NCBI RefSeq assembly: GCF_021513255.1
Contig: NZ_CP090977.1
Coordinates: 992,001-1,056,000, forward strand
DNA length: 64,000 bases
DNA from: Planococcus sp. 107-1
GTDB lineage: Bacteria; Bacillota; Bacilli; Bacillales_A; Planococcaceae
Direction of reading: 5' to 3'
The notes under the pieces are model-generated. The model did not search any database. It had not been told where the DNA came from and saw nothing but the letters and a program-made list of their open reading frames with translations. The first letter of the stretch is position 1; each line of letters opens with the position of its first letter. Positions 52,501 to 62,391 of the stretch are shown here, in pieces. Position numbers and translations under genes: made by a program.

Positions 52501-53559
52501 ATGAATAAAAACATGACAGCATTTAACGACACGTACTTAAGAGCTGCCCGCGGAGAAAAAACGGAACATACACCGGTATGGTATATGCGCCAAGCTGGCC
52601 GTTCACAGCCGGAATACCGCAAGATTAAAGAGAAATACTCACTTGAACAAATTACGCATCAGCCAGAGCTTTGCGCTTATGTGACAAAGCTTCCTGTCGA
52701 TCAATACAATGTGGATGCAGCGATTCTTTATAAAGACATCGTGACGCCGCTGCCGGCAATCGGCGTAGACGTTGAAATCAAAGCTGGAGTTGGTCCGGTT
52801 ATCGATAACCCGATCCGTACAATGGCAGATATTCAGCGCCTCGGCGAAATTAACCCGGAGCAGGACGTCGATTTCGTTCTTGAGACCATCCGTATTTTGA
52901 CGCAAGAACAATTGAATGTACCGCTTATCGGCTTTTCAGGCGCACCATTTACTTTAGCGAGCTATATGATTGAAGGCGGACCATCGAAAAGCTATAACAA
53001 AACAAAAGCGATGATGGCATCTGAGCCTGAAATGTGGTTTGCGTTAATGGATAAATTGGCAGATACCATCATCCCTTACGTAAAAGCGCAAGTAAAAGCA
53101 GGAGCAAAAGCTGTTCAAATTTTCGATTCATGGGTAGGGGCTTTGAATGTAGAAGATTACCGCATTTTCATTAAGCCGGTCATGGATCGGATTTTTGCAG
53201 AACTTCGGACAGAAGGCGTACCTTTGACGATTTTTGGCGTTGGTGCGAGCCACTTGGCGAAAGAATGGCACGACCTGCCAGTAGATGTGGTCGGCCTCGA
53301 TTGGAGATTGCCGATTTCTGAAGCACGTGCAATGGGATTGACGAAAACTTTGCAAGGAAACTTCGACCCTTCATTCTTGCTGGCTGATTGGCCGGTAATT
53401 GAAGAGCGCGCTAAAAAGATTTTGGATATGGGCTTGCAGCAAGACGGCCATATCTTCAACCTAGGCCACGGCGTATTCCCGGAAGTACAGCCGGATACTT
53501 TGAAACGTTTAACAGCATTTGTGCATGAGTACAGTGCTGCCTATAAAGCAAATAATTAA
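52501..53559 (+). CDS. hemE: Uroporphyrinogen decarboxylase HemE
   Basis: Converts uroporphyrinogen III to coproporphyrinogen III in the cytoplasm. The signature [17 protein letters not shown] is at the N-terminus, followed by [23 protein letters not shown] and [20 protein letters not shown] and [14 protein letters not shown]. The length of 352 is as in Bacillus. Start is ATG 52501 or 52513: GAAGGG is immediately before the first and 12 bases before the second, so 52513 is equally possible. It is the first gene of hemE-hemH-cgoX. Confidence 0.95.
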   Translation: MNKNMTAFNDTYLRAARGEKTEHTPVWYMRQAGRSQPEYRKIKEKYSLEQITHQPELCAYVTKLPVDQYNVDAAILYKDIVTPLPAIGVDVEIKAGVGPVIDNPIRTMADIQRLGEINPEQDVDFVLETIRILTQEQLNVPLIGFSGAPFTLASYMIEGGPSKSYNKTKAMMASEPEMWFALMDKLADTIIPYVKAQVKAGAKAVQIFDSWVGALNVEDYRIFIKPVMDRIFAELRTEGVPLTIFGVGASHLAKEWHDLPVDVVGLDWRLPISEARAMGLTKTLQGNFDPSFLLADWPVIEERAKKILDMGLQQDGHIFNLGHGVFPEVQPDTLKRLTAFVHEYSAAYKANN

Positions 53560-53591
53560 TTGAAGCAAAAATTTCTTATGAGGTGATTAAA

Positions 53592-54518
53592 TTGAAAAAG
53601 ACAATGGGATTATTGGTTATGGCTTATGGTACACCATACGAAGAAGCGGATATTGAGCGTTATTACACGCATATTCGCCATGGCCGCAAACCAAGCGAAG
53701 AAAGCTTGGAAGATTTGCGCAGCCGCTATAAAGCAATCGGAGGATTGTCTCCGCTTGCGAAAATCACACAAGACCAAGCAGATGCTTTAGGCGCACGCTT
53801 GAACGAAGTGCAGGATGAAATCGACTTTAAAGTATACCTTGGATTAAAACATATTGAACCATTCGTGGAAGATGGAGTAGCGGCAATGGCACGCGACGGC
53901 ATCAAAGAAGCGGTATCGATTGTACTCGCACCTCATTTCTCAACATTCTCTGTCAAGTCGTATAATGGCCGTGCAGCAGAAGCTGCTGAAAAAGCGGGAA
54001 TTGAGTTAGTGTCAGTGGAAAGCTGGTACACGGAACCGAAATTCATCCAATACTGGAGCGAAAAAGTAAGTGCAACTTTCGCTGAAATGTCAGAAGAAGA
54101 ACGTGCAAAATCTTGCTTGATCGTTTCTGCGCATTCATTGCCTGAGAAAATTATTGCAAATGGCGATCCTTATCCGGATCAATTGAAAGAAACAGCAGCT
54201 TTGATTTCTGAAGCGGCAGGCGTGGAAAATGTGGAAGTGGGTTGGCAAAGTGCCGGCCAAACACCAGAACCTTGGATCGGACCGGATGTACAGGATCTGA
54301 CTCGCGAATTATACGAACAAAAAGGCTATACATCGTTTGTTTACACGCCAGTAGGGTTTGTAGCGGACCATTTAGAAGTATTGTTCGACAATGATTATGA
54401 ATGCAAAGTGGTATGCGATGAAATCGGCGCAACTTACCATCGTCCAGAAATGCCGAATGTCCAGCCATTGTTCATCGATGGCCTTACAGATGTGGTCTTG
54501 AAAAAACTGGCAGAATAA
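53592..54518 (+). CDS. hemH: Coproporphyrin ferrochelatase HemH (CpfC)
   Basis: Inserts iron into coproporphyrin III in the Gram-positive haem pathway; soluble, 308 residues. Motifs are [39 protein letters not shown] with the metal-site His, [10 protein letters not shown] and the Glu loop [12 protein letters not shown]. Start is TTG 53592, since GAGGTG sits seven bases upstream while GTG 53583 is inside the site. Confidence 0.95.
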   Translation: MKKTMGLLVMAYGTPYEEADIERYYTHIRHGRKPSEESLEDLRSRYKAIGGLSPLAKITQDQADALGARLNEVQDEIDFKVYLGLKHIEPFVEDGVAAMARDGIKEAVSIVLAPHFSTFSVKSYNGRAAEAAEKAGIELVSVESWYTEPKFIQYWSEKVSATFAEMSEEERAKSCLIVSAHSLPEKIIANGDPYPDQLKETAALISEAAGVENVEVGWQSAGQTPEPWIGPDVQDLTRELYEQKGYTSFVYTPVGFVADHLEVLFDNDYECKVVCDEIGATYHRPEMPNVQPLFIDGLTDVVLKKLAE

Positions 54519-54545
54519 TAATTGAATCGGGAGTGAATATGAAAC

Positions 54546-55967
54546 GTGACAGAGCGGACGCTGAAAGCAGCAGTCGTGGGCGGAGGAATTTCGGGCCTGT
54601 CTGCTGCATACTATTTACAAAAACAAGCGAAAGAGCAAGGCATTTCGTTGGATCTCACAATTATTGAAGCGGTGCATCGCTTAGGCGGGGAAAATCCAGA
54701 CGCTTCATAGAGACGGTTTTGTAATTGAGCGTGGGCCAGACTCGTTTCTTTCCCGCACAGAAAATATCAATGATTTGGCTAAAGAGTTAGGAATTGAACA
54801 TAAGTTGATAGCCAGTGGAGCAGGCGAAAGCTTTGTCGTGGTGGAAGATCAATTGCATCCTATTCCGAAAGGGTCCATTATGGGTGTGCCTACGGAATGG
54901 GGACCGTTTATCGCTTCGCATTTATCTTCATGGAGGCGGGAAATTTCGGGCAGCGGCTGACTTAGTCATGCCGAGATCTGCCGAATCCGCTGACCAGCCG
55001 CTTGGCAAATTCATGCGCCGCCGTTTCGGAAAAGAATTGGTGGAGAATTTAATCGAACCGATTTTCTCCGGCCTGTACGGCGGAGACATTGACCGCATGA
55101 GCTTAGCTTCCACGTTTCCGGCTTTCTATCAAATCGAACAAAAGCATCGCAGTCTGATTGCGGGAGTGAAAAAAGACGATTCACTAAATGCAGACTCTTT
55201 TACAACAACGAGTGAAGGAATCTTTCAAACATTCGAGAATGGCATGCAAACATTGATTGATGCTTTAGAAAAGGCTTTAGCCGATTGCACCATCCTCAAA
55301 GGCGTGAAAGTCGATAAGATTCGGCGTGAGCAGGACAAAGCGCTTCTCCATTTGAATAATGATTCGGATCTTTTAGTAGATGAAGTGATTTTTGCACTTC
55401 CGCATGAAAAAATCCAGCCCTTATTTGAATCGTCCGGGCTATTGGGAAATCTAAAAGAAATGCCATCGACTTCAGTGGCTACTGTTTCAGTGGCCTTTTC
55501 GGGGGATGCCATCGATTCTTCTGCTGCAAACGGCATGGGATTTGTGGTTTCCAGAAACAGTGATTTTACCATCACGAAATGTTTGGCCATGCATACAAAA
55601 TGGCCAGTCCATGTTCCGGCTGGCAAGATGCTTTTCAAAGCATTTGTCGGACGGACAGGGGATGAAGCAGTAGTCGACTTGTCAGACCGGGAAATAGAAA
55701 GAATGGTGCTGGAAGATTTGCGGAAAGCGATTCCGATTTCCGGGGAACCTGACTTTACAATTGTCACTCCGCTGGAATAATGCAATGCCGCAATATCAGG
55801 TAGGGCATGAGGCCCGTACCCAGGCAGCAAAGGAAGACTTGAAAAAAGCATTCCCGATGGTTCAATTGATTGGCAGTTCTTTTGAAGGAGGCGGCATGCC
55901 CGCTTGCGCCCAGCAAGGGCAGGCAGCAGCGCTGGAAGCCATCAAGCGATTCCAGTCGAAGAAATGA
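54546..55967 (+). CDS. hemY: Coproporphyrinogen III oxidase CgoX/HemY (three frameshifts)
   Basis: FAD enzyme that oxidises coproporphyrinogen III to coproporphyrin III. The N-terminal dinucleotide motif VVGGGISGLSAAYYL starts at GTG 54546. The frame is broken three times, each by one extra base: GGCGGGGAAAATCC at 54687-54690 needs three G (RLGGKIQTLHRDGFVIERGP); TGGAGGCGGG at 54935-54936 needs one G fewer (SWSGKFRAAADLVMP); ACTCCGCTGG at 55769-55770 needs one C (VTRWNNAMPQYQVGH). Restored length is about 472 residues, complete to GGGMPACAQQGQAAA. The upstream pathway genes are intact and the enzyme is needed for haem, so sequencing error is more likely than loss. Confidence 0.9.
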
Positions 55968-55983
55968 ATGCGGAGGTAAGAGC

Positions 55984-56457
55984 ATGAAGAAATTATTATG
56001 GCTCGGCATGCCGATATTGTTATTGGCAGCTTGTGGATCGAATGACGATTCAGCTGGTGCCGGAGATTCGACCCAAATTGTAGAAGTGGAAATCACGACA
56101 CCACAGGAAGTGGAAGTGGCGGAAGAGGTTACATTATCTGTGACTGTTACACAAGGAAGCGAAACGGTAGAAGACGCAGACGAAGTCGTCTATGAAGTTT
56201 GGCAATCCGGTGACCGCGACAACAGTGAAATGATTGAAGCTGAACATACAGAAGACGGGATCTATGAAGCAGAAACCGTTTTTGAAGAAGAAGGCCTGTA
56301 TTATATGCAAGCCCATACTACAGCCCGTCGCCTTCACGTGATGCCGAAACAGGAAATCACGGTCGGCGATCCGGATCCAGCTTCTATCGTTCCGGATAGC
56401 AGCGATGATTCTGAGGGAATGGACAAGATGGACATGGATGAACATTCCGGCCATTGA
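55984..56457 (+). CDS. YtkA/FixH-like lipoprotein
   Basis: A 157-residue precursor: signal peptide with lipobox LLLAAC (Cys17), a beta-rich YtkA/FixH-like domain (VEVEITTPQEVEVAEEVTLS to YYMQAHTTARRLHVMPKQ), then a linker ending in MDKMDMDEHSGH. The Met/His-rich end and several conserved His suggest copper or other metal binding. It lies 16 bp after cgoX, so it may be read with the haem genes; a link with haem-copper oxidase assembly is possible but unproved. Confidence 0.75.
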   Translation: MKKLLWLGMPILLLAACGSNDDSAGAGDSTQIVEVEITTPQEVEVAEEVTLSVTVTQGSETVEDADEVVYEVWQSGDRDNSEMIEAEHTEDGIYEAETVFEEEGLYYMQAHTTARRLHVMPKQEITVGDPDPASIVPDSSDDSEGMDKMDMDEHSGH

Positions 56458-56462
56458 TCCAG

Positions 56463-56501
56463 CAAAAGGCAAGCACCCGATATGGGCGCTTGCCTTTTTT
56501 G
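56463..56501 (+). terminator. Terminator of the hem operon
   Basis: AAAGGCAAGC ... GCTTGCCTTTTTT with an interrupted CCC/GGG extension. Confidence 0.9.
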
Positions 56502-56573
56502 TGTATTCATTATTACATTCGCTGTTCTGTCTTATGCCTGTCGGAGCTGACCAGCCGCTTCCGCTTTTCTGTA

Positions 56574-56699
56574 CTATAACTCTTTGCAGGAATCACATTT
56601 GCTTCCGTAGCATTCGTGCTGTTCTTCAATCTTTTCTCCACATGTTACGCATTGTTTCGGCGGCAAGTTCTTGAAAAATTCGACTACGTTCTCAATCAT
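56574..56699 (-). CDS. yhfH: YhfH-type small zinc-ribbon protein, 41 residues
   Basis: AAAGGAG lies nine bases before ATG 56699. The peptide begins MIENVVEFFKNLPPKQCVTC and has CVTC (17-20), Cys30, Cys35 and Cys38 (KCDSC), a compact zinc ribbon. EFFKNLPPK and EEQHECYG match Bacillus YhfH, and yhfH-lplJ-lcfB order is kept. Function is unknown. Confidence 0.75.
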   Translation of the reverse strand: MIENVVEFFKNLPPKQCVTCGEKIEEQHECYGSKCDSCKEL

Positions 56700-56840
56700 T
56701 CATTCCAGCTCCTTTGTTATAGTACTGTTATGGTTTATTGAATTGTATTATAACAGTTTTGATTCGTCAACCCTAAACCATGAAATTTTTTAAATTATCC
56801 GTTAAACTAAACAAAGTAGAGAAGTTAAAGGAGAGAGATT

Positions 56841-57833
56841 ATGTATTTCGTAGACAATAAAGGCATTACAGACCCGCGCATTAACTTGGCAATTGAAGAA
56901 TATCTATTAAAGACGATGGACGTGGAAAAAGATTCGTTCTTGCTGTTCTACATTAACGAGCCTTCAATCATCATCGGGAAAAACCAGAACACTTCTGAGG
57001 AGATCAATACCGATTACGTCGATTCGAATGGCATCCATGTAGTTCGCCGCTTGTCCGGCGGTGGCGCTGTTTACCACGATCTTGGCAACTTGAACTATAG
57101 TTTCATTACAGTGGATGACGGCAATAGCTTCCGCAACTTCCGCAAGTTCACGGAGCCGGTTGTGCAAGCGCTTCAGTCGCTTGGGGTGGATGCAGAGCTT
57201 TCAGGGCGCAATGATTTGATGGTGGCAGGGCGCAAAATTTCCGGAAATGCCCAGTTTTCCACAAGAGGCCGCATGTTCAGCCACGGAACATTGATGTTCG
57301 ATACGGAAGTGGATGCTGTCGTATCGGCTTTAAAAGTCAGCAAAGAAAAAATCGAATCAAAAGGCATCAAATCGATCCGCAGCCGTGTAGCGAACATTTC
57401 CGAATTCCTGCAAGAGCCGATGTCTGTCACGGAATTCCGGGCTGCTATCTTAAATTCCCTTTTTGAAGGCGAAGAAAATGTGAAGTACTGGGAATTGACA
57501 GAGGAAGATTGGGAAAACATCCGTGCCTTATCTGCAGAACGCTACGGCAACTGGGATTGGAACTACGGAAAATCGCCAAAATTCAATATGAAGCATTCTC
57601 ACCGGTTCCCGGTTGGCGGAATCGATGTTCGTTTGCAAGTTGAAAACGGGGCGGTCCAAGCTGCCAATATTTATGGCGACTTTTTCGGTGTCGGTGATGT
57701 CGAGGAAATCGAACAAGCGATTACTGGCGTTAAATACGAACGGGCTTCATTAGACGAAGCCATCAGTGGATTTGATATTCCAAAATATCTAGGCGGCATT
57801 ACGAAAGAAGAGTTTTTGAAATTAATTTATTAA
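56841..57833 (+). CDS. lplJ: Lipoate-protein ligase LplJ
   Basis: Activates free lipoate as lipoyl-AMP and transfers it to E2 and GcvH domains; 330 residues. Family motifs: SIIIGKNQNTSEEIN, RRLSGGGAVYHDLGNLNYSF, GRNDLMVAGRKISGNAQ (with the catalytic Lys) and HGTLMFD. The accessory C-terminal domain (about 245-330) is present. AAGGAGAGAG precedes ATG 56841. It is monocistronic, with a terminator after it. Confidence 0.95.
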   Translation: MYFVDNKGITDPRINLAIEEYLLKTMDVEKDSFLLFYINEPSIIIGKNQNTSEEINTDYVDSNGIHVVRRLSGGGAVYHDLGNLNYSFITVDDGNSFRNFRKFTEPVVQALQSLGVDAELSGRNDLMVAGRKISGNAQFSTRGRMFSHGTLMFDTEVDAVVSALKVSKEKIESKGIKSIRSRVANISEFLQEPMSVTEFRAAILNSLFEGEENVKYWELTEEDWENIRALSAERYGNWDWNYGKSPKFNMKHSHRFPVGGIDVRLQVENGAVQAANIYGDFFGVGDVEEIEQAITGVKYERASLDEAISGFDIPKYLGGITKEEFLKLIY

Positions 57834-57842
57834 GAATTCATG

Positions 57843-57872
57843 AAGAGCCTGCTTTTAAGCAGGCTCTTTTGT
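57843..57872 (+). terminator. Terminator of lplJ
   Basis: GAGCCTGCTT-TTA-AGCAGGCTCTTTTG. Confidence 0.9.
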
Positions 57873-57906
57873 TAAAATGGAAATAAAACGGAAAGGGGGA
57901 ATCAGA

Positions 57907-58609
57907 ATGGCAGCCCAACGAATTTTAATTGTAGAAGACGATTTGAAAATTGCGGCGTTATTAGCGGAGACACTTCGCAAATATCATTATGAAGTGGAAA
58001 CTGCGAAAGATTTTGACCGCATCTTGGAAGAGTTCGAAGCATTTGATCCCCATATGGTTTTGTTGGATATCAATCTGCCTTCTTATGACGGCTATTATTG
58101 GTGCCGTCAACTTCGCCAAAAATCCACATGCCCCATCCTCTTCATCTCCGCACGTTCTGGAGAAATGGATCAAGTATTTGCTTTGGAAAATGGCGGCGAC
58201 GATTTCATCACGAAACCTTTTCATTATGAAATCGTCCTTGCAAAAATAAGAAGCCATTTGCGCAGAGCTTATGGTGAATATGCACCAAAACAAGAAGAGC
58301 GTTCCGTTAAAGCCGGGCGCATTGAATTGTTTTTAGAGCGGATGGAATTGCATGTGAAATCGATTGTGATTCCGCTTCAGAAAAAAGAATGTACGATTAT
58401 GGAATTGTTGATTGCGCAGTTTCCGAAAGTGGTTACGGGAGCAATTGCTTGAAGAGCTCTGGGATGACCAGGCTTTTGTAGATGAAAACACATTGAACGT
58501 CAATATGACGCGTGTCCGCAAGAAACTGGCGGATTATGAAGTGAAATCTTCAATTGAAACGGTGCGGGGATCCGGCTACCGCCTGCTGTTGAATGAGGAG
58601 GAGCTGTAA
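57907..58609 (+). CDS. Bce-type OmpR-family response regulator (frameshifted)
   Basis: Receiver domain with VEDDLKIA, phospho-acceptor Asp in MVLLDINLPSYDG and Lys in FITKPFHYEI. The winged-helix output domain has ELLIAQFPKVVT, LLEELWDDQAFVDENTLNVN, MTRVRKKL and ETVRGSGYRL. The joint between them is out of frame at 58429-58440: GTTACGGGAG should read about GTTACGCGGGAG (TREQLLEELW), two bases missing or one extra. Restored length is about 234. It is the regulator of the kinase and exporter that follow, the order of Bacillus bceRSAB/psdRSAB. Confidence 0.88.
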
Positions 58610-59653
58610 TGTTCCGTCTGTTCTTTAAAGAGCATGCAGCTTTTATCGTGTTCCAGGCAGTGCTTGTTGCCTTCATCATGGCCCTTTATTGGCTCGATGG
58701 TTTTCGGAACGTGGATACCGCCATTTATTCGTTTGTTATCAGTACCTTGTTGGTCATCACTTTTTTAGCGGCCCGTTTTGCGAAACGATATCGCTTCTAT
58801 CACAAGATTCTCTCCATGCCGGATAAAATGGAGCACGCCATCCAGCGCGAAGGCCGGTCGCCTGAACAGCTGCAAAGCGAAAAATACATGCATGAACTAT
58901 ACCGCGTGTATCAGCACGAAGCCCAAGCTTTATATGCAGCTGAAAAACGCCATCTTCAATTCATGAACCAATGGGTGCATCAGATGAAAACTCCGTTATC
59001 CGTCATGCAGCTTCTCTTGCAGGAAGAAAAGGAATTGGATAAAAGCAGTGTCCAGGAAGAGATGGACCGTTTAAAGGCAGGATTAGATACGGTGCTCATG
59101 AATGCCCGCCTTGATACATTTGAAGACGATATGCAAATTGAACAAGTTCATTTGCGCGGCTTGTCTCCGAAATCGTCACCGAAAACAAACGGTTGTTCAT
59201 TTCAAAGGGGTATACCCGGAAATCGATGTGAATGACAGCTATACCGTAACGACCGACCGGAAATGGATGAAGTTCATTTTGGGCCAGTTTTTAACGAATG
59301 CGATCAAATATACATTTGAACCGAACAAAAAAGTTTATATTCAAGCTAAATGCCAGGAAGGGCATCTTCTTTTGACCATCCGCGATGAAGGGATTGGAAT
59401 TCCATCATCGGACTTGCCGCGCATTACAAAAGCATTCTTTACAGGAGAGAATGGCCGGAAAACAGGAGAATCTACAGGCATGGGCCTGTACTTGGCAAAA
59501 GAAGTTTGTGGAAAGCTTGGCCACCAGTTCTCCATTTCCTCGGTAAAAGGAGAAGGTACGACGGTATCTGTCTTATTTGACAACGAAGATACAGCAACAG
59601 GAGGAGAAGGCAATGCCGCTATTGAAAATCGACGAAGTGACGAAAGTCTATGA
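58609..59653 (+). CDS. Intramembrane-sensing histidine kinase, BceS type (frameshifted twice)
   Basis: Two closely spaced helices (about 11-30 and 36-58) with almost no external loop, so the signal must come from the transporter. The phosphorylation motif is QWVHQMKTPLSVMQ. The ATPase domain has FLTNAIKYT, IRDEGIGIP and STGMGLYLAKEV. Two one-base losses were found: CTTGTCTCC at 59163 should be CTTGGTCTCC (LVSEIVTENKRLFISKG), and AAAGGGGTATAC at 59207-59210 needs five G. Between them the proper frame is a third frame. Restored length is about 348 residues. It shares its start with the stop of the regulator and overlaps the ATPase gene by 41 bp. Confidence 0.87.
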
Positions 59654-60386
59654 AGGAAAAGTGACGCATAGAGCCCTCAATCAGCTAAGCTTCGAAGTGG
59701 AAAAAGGCGAATTTCTAGCTGTGATGGGGCCATCCGGTAGCGGGGAAAACCACCTTGCTGAATTTGATCTCTACGATTGATTCCTTAACGGCGGGGAAAT
59801 CCTGATCGATGGCATCAATCCCCACCGATTGGATAAAAATGAATTGGCTTTATTTCGCAGACGGAAATTGGGCTTTATCTTTCAAGACTTTAACTTGCTG
59901 CAGATGCTGACTGTGGAAGAAAACCTGGTGCTGCCGTTGACTCTCGACTATGTTCCGGTCAATGATATGGCCACACGGGTTCTGGAATTGGCGAAGCGCC
60001 TGGATCTGACGCCGATCTTGCATAAACGGCCGAACGAAATTTCAGGCGGGGAAGCTCAGCGTACGGCAATTGGGCGCGCTTTGATCCATAAGCCAGCAAT
60101 CATCTTAGCGGATGAGCCGACGGGGAATTTGGATTCCAAAGCTTCCAAAGACGTCCTGGATCTTTTGTCGAGAGTCAGTGCCAATGAAGGCGCCACGATT
60201 GTCATGGTGACACATGATCCGATTGCTGCAAGCTATTGCGACCGGGTGCTGTTTATCAAAGACGGTGAATTTTTCAATGAAATTTACGGCGATGAACGGC
60301 GCCAGACATTCTATCAAAGGATTTTGAACGTGCTATCCTTGCTTGGAGGAAATGTCAATGACCTTTCGGCAACTCGCCTACCATAA
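59613..60386 (+). CDS. Bce-type peptide-antibiotic ABC transporter ATPase (frameshifted twice)
   Basis: MacB/BceA-type ATPase of about 257 residues. ATG 59613 has GGAGGAGAAGG upstream. Walker A needs GPSGSGKTTLLNLISTI, but AGCGGGGAAAACC at 59742-59745 has one G too many; the frame is restored at 59790-59791, where ACGGCGGGG has one G too few (LTGGEILIDG). Further on, Q-loop FIFQDFNLL, signature ISGGEAQRTAIGRAL and Walker B IILADEPTGNLDS are intact. The 3' end overlaps the permease start by 29 bp. Confidence 0.9.
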
Positions 60387-62295
60387 TGTTTTCCGCAACC
60401 GCAGAAGCTACGCTGCTTTTTTCCTCGCAAGCGTTGTTTCGGTGATGGTGTTCTTCGTCTATTCGATGTTTATTTTCCATCCATTATTTGAAGAAGATGG
60501 CTTGCAGGTGCTGGCTGTCCGGGGAATGTTCATAGCGGAAGTTGTACTTTATATTTTCACGCTGTTTTTCCTGTTTTATTCGATGAGTGCTTTTTTGCAG
60601 GCACGGTCGAAGGAGTTCGGAATTCTTATGCATTTAGGGATGACCAAAAAGCAGCTGAATAAGTTGATCTTCTTTGAAACGATGATTCTCGGCTCGGTTT
60701 CAACCGTGGCCGGAATCGCTTTCGGTTTTGCGTTTTCAAAGTTTTTCTTTATGATCGGCCGTGAAATCATGGAACTTGAATCGCTGCCGCTGTATGTATC
60801 ATGGCAGCCATTTGCCCTAACCATTGGGGCATTTGCGAGCCTTTTCATCATCATTTCGGTGATCAGTGTAGCGTTTATCCGGACGAAAGGGATTTTGGAT
60901 TTGCTGCAAGGCTACTGGAAAGTGGATGAAATCACGAATGCATCACGCTGGCTGTCTTTTTTAGGATTTTTGCTGCTGGGGATTTCATACGTGCTTGCTT
61001 CTGTCGTGACGGACGAGACCGTCTATACAATGGTGCTAATCATTCCGCCGCTGGCCACTTTAGGGACGTATCTCTTCTTTACGCATTCCGTCCATTCGCT
61101 GCTGAATTTTTATAAACGGCGAAAAGGGGTTTACTGGCATAAGACCCGGCTGGTTTCACTTGCAGAAGCTTCTGTCAAACTGAAAGACAGTGCACAGATG
61201 TTTTTCATCGTGACCATCGTTTCGACTGTGGCTTTTCTAACCGTCGGGACACTCGCTTCATTTATGTCTTATACAGGCGATTACCGGGAATCAAATCCGC
61301 TCGGGCTGGTTTATATCTCGTTTGACGGCAATAGCAAAGAACTGCAACATATTGAGGGATTGACCGCTGAACTGGAAGAAAAGGAACTGGCTTACGATCT
61401 TGTTCCTTTGGTGGTCAAAAGGCAGACTTCTACATTTACCGGCAATGACGTGGACATCATCCGCATGTCCGAATTTAATCGTCTGGCGGCAGCACTTGGT
61501 TTTGAACCTGCGTATCCGGACCGGGGCGAAGCGCTTTTTATCCCTTATTCGAAAGAATCCTTGAAAGAATTGGGGAAAAGCCAAGTCCAAACGGAATTGA
61601 TGGAAAGCGGAGTTGAGCTGTCGATCGATCAAGTCTATCCGCATATTCTTTTTCCGGTCCATACGGTCAACTTTAATAGCATTGTCGTGAATGACCTCGA
61701 CTATGCAGCGATCGACGAACCGCTTCAAGGCTATGCCGACGGGGAATCGACGTTTACTTATTACGCATTCGACATTCCATCGTGGGAAGAAACGGTAGCC
61801 ATCGGTTCAGATTTAACTGCTCAAATTGAAAGAGCGGTGGAACAGGAAGATTTCAGTGGACTGAATTTCTTTTTTGAGAATCCGGGAGAAGATTACCGCT
61901 GGTTCAAATCCTCTTTTGCTATATTGCTATTTATCGGAGTGATGGTTGCTGCGGTTTTCTTATTGGCAGCAGGCAGTTTCATTTACTTCAAATTGTATAC
62001 AGGGCTCGAGCGGGACCGGAAGCAATATCTCCTATTGGTCCGTTTGGGAATGACGGAGAAAGAGCTCGGGAGAATCGTCAACCGCCAGCTCATTCCGCAG
62101 TTTTTCCTGCCATGGGTCGTCGCTTTATTGCACAGCACTTTCGCGTTCATCTCGCTTCAAGTTGTCTGGGATGAATTTGCTGAGCTTTCGATTCTAGGAG
62201 AAATGATTCTAGTGCTTACAGGATTCACAATTGCTCAAGTCCTTTATTTCTATTTAATACGGTGGCGCTATATCGCCCATTTACAAGCATCGTGA
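60358..62295 (+). CDS. Bce-type ABC transporter permease (FtsX family)
   Basis: A 645-residue permease: one helix, then three FtsX helices (about 50-75, 105-130 and 140-165), more helices to about 300, a large external domain of about 200 residues (about 310-520) that senses the drug or its lipid II complex, and four C-terminal helices. It starts FRQLAYHNVFRNRRSYAAFF. ATG 60358 has TTGGAGGAA upstream. With the three genes before it this is a complete detection and detoxification module for bacitracin-like or lantibiotic peptides; the specific drug is not predictable. Confidence 0.9.
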   Translation: MTFRQLAYHNVFRNRRSYAAFFLASVVSVMVFFVYSMFIFHPLFEEDGLQVLAVRGMFIAEVVLYIFTLFFLFYSMSAFLQARSKEFGILMHLGMTKKQLNKLIFFETMILGSVSTVAGIAFGFAFSKFFFMIGREIMELESLPLYVSWQPFALTIGAFASLFIIISVISVAFIRTKGILDLLQGYWKVDEITNASRWLSFLGFLLLGISYVLASVVTDETVYTMVLIIPPLATLGTYLFFTHSVHSLLNFYKRRKGVYWHKTRLVSLAEASVKLKDSAQMFFIVTIVSTVAFLTVGTLASFMSYTGDYRESNPLGLVYISFDGNSKELQHIEGLTAELEEKELAYDLVPLVVKRQTSTFTGNDVDIIRMSEFNRLAAALGFEPAYPDRGEALFIPYSKESLKELGKSQVQTELMESGVELSIDQVYPHILFPVHTVNFNSIVVNDLDYAAIDEPLQGYADGESTFTYYAFDIPSWEETVAIGSDLTAQIERAVEQEDFSGLNFFFENPGEDYRWFKSSFAILLFIGVMVAAVFLLAAGSFIYFKLYTGLERDRKQYLLLVRLGMTEKELGRIVNRQLIPQFFLPWVVALLHSTFAFISLQVVWDEFAELSILGEMILVLTGFTIAQVLYFYLIRWRYIAHLQAS

Positions 62296-62306
62296 AATAC
62301 GATGCT
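62282..62306 (+). terminator. Hairpin terminator of the Bce operon
   Basis: ACAAGCATCGT-GAAAT-ACGATGCTTGT with a short T/G tail, overlapping the permease 3' end. Confidence 0.65.
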
Positions 62307-62308
62307 TG

Positions 62309-62337
62309 TTGTATTGTCAGAAGATTTATTCTATAAT
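62309..62337 (+). promoter_or_regulatory. Promoter of lcfB
   Basis: TTGTAT (62309-62314), 17 bp, TATAAT (62332-62337). Confidence 0.65.
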
Positions 62338-62353
62338 GATATAGTGTAAATAA

Positions 62354-62371
62354 TGAATGACTGTTCATTCA
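62354..62371 (+). promoter_or_regulatory. FadR-like operator of lcfB
   Basis: TGAATGACTGTTCATTCA, 17/18 against the Bacillus FadR site, about 17 bp past the -10 box. FadR bound here would block transcription until long-chain acyl-CoA releases it. Confidence 0.75.
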
Positions 62372-62391
62372 ACACGAAAGAGGGATGGAAA

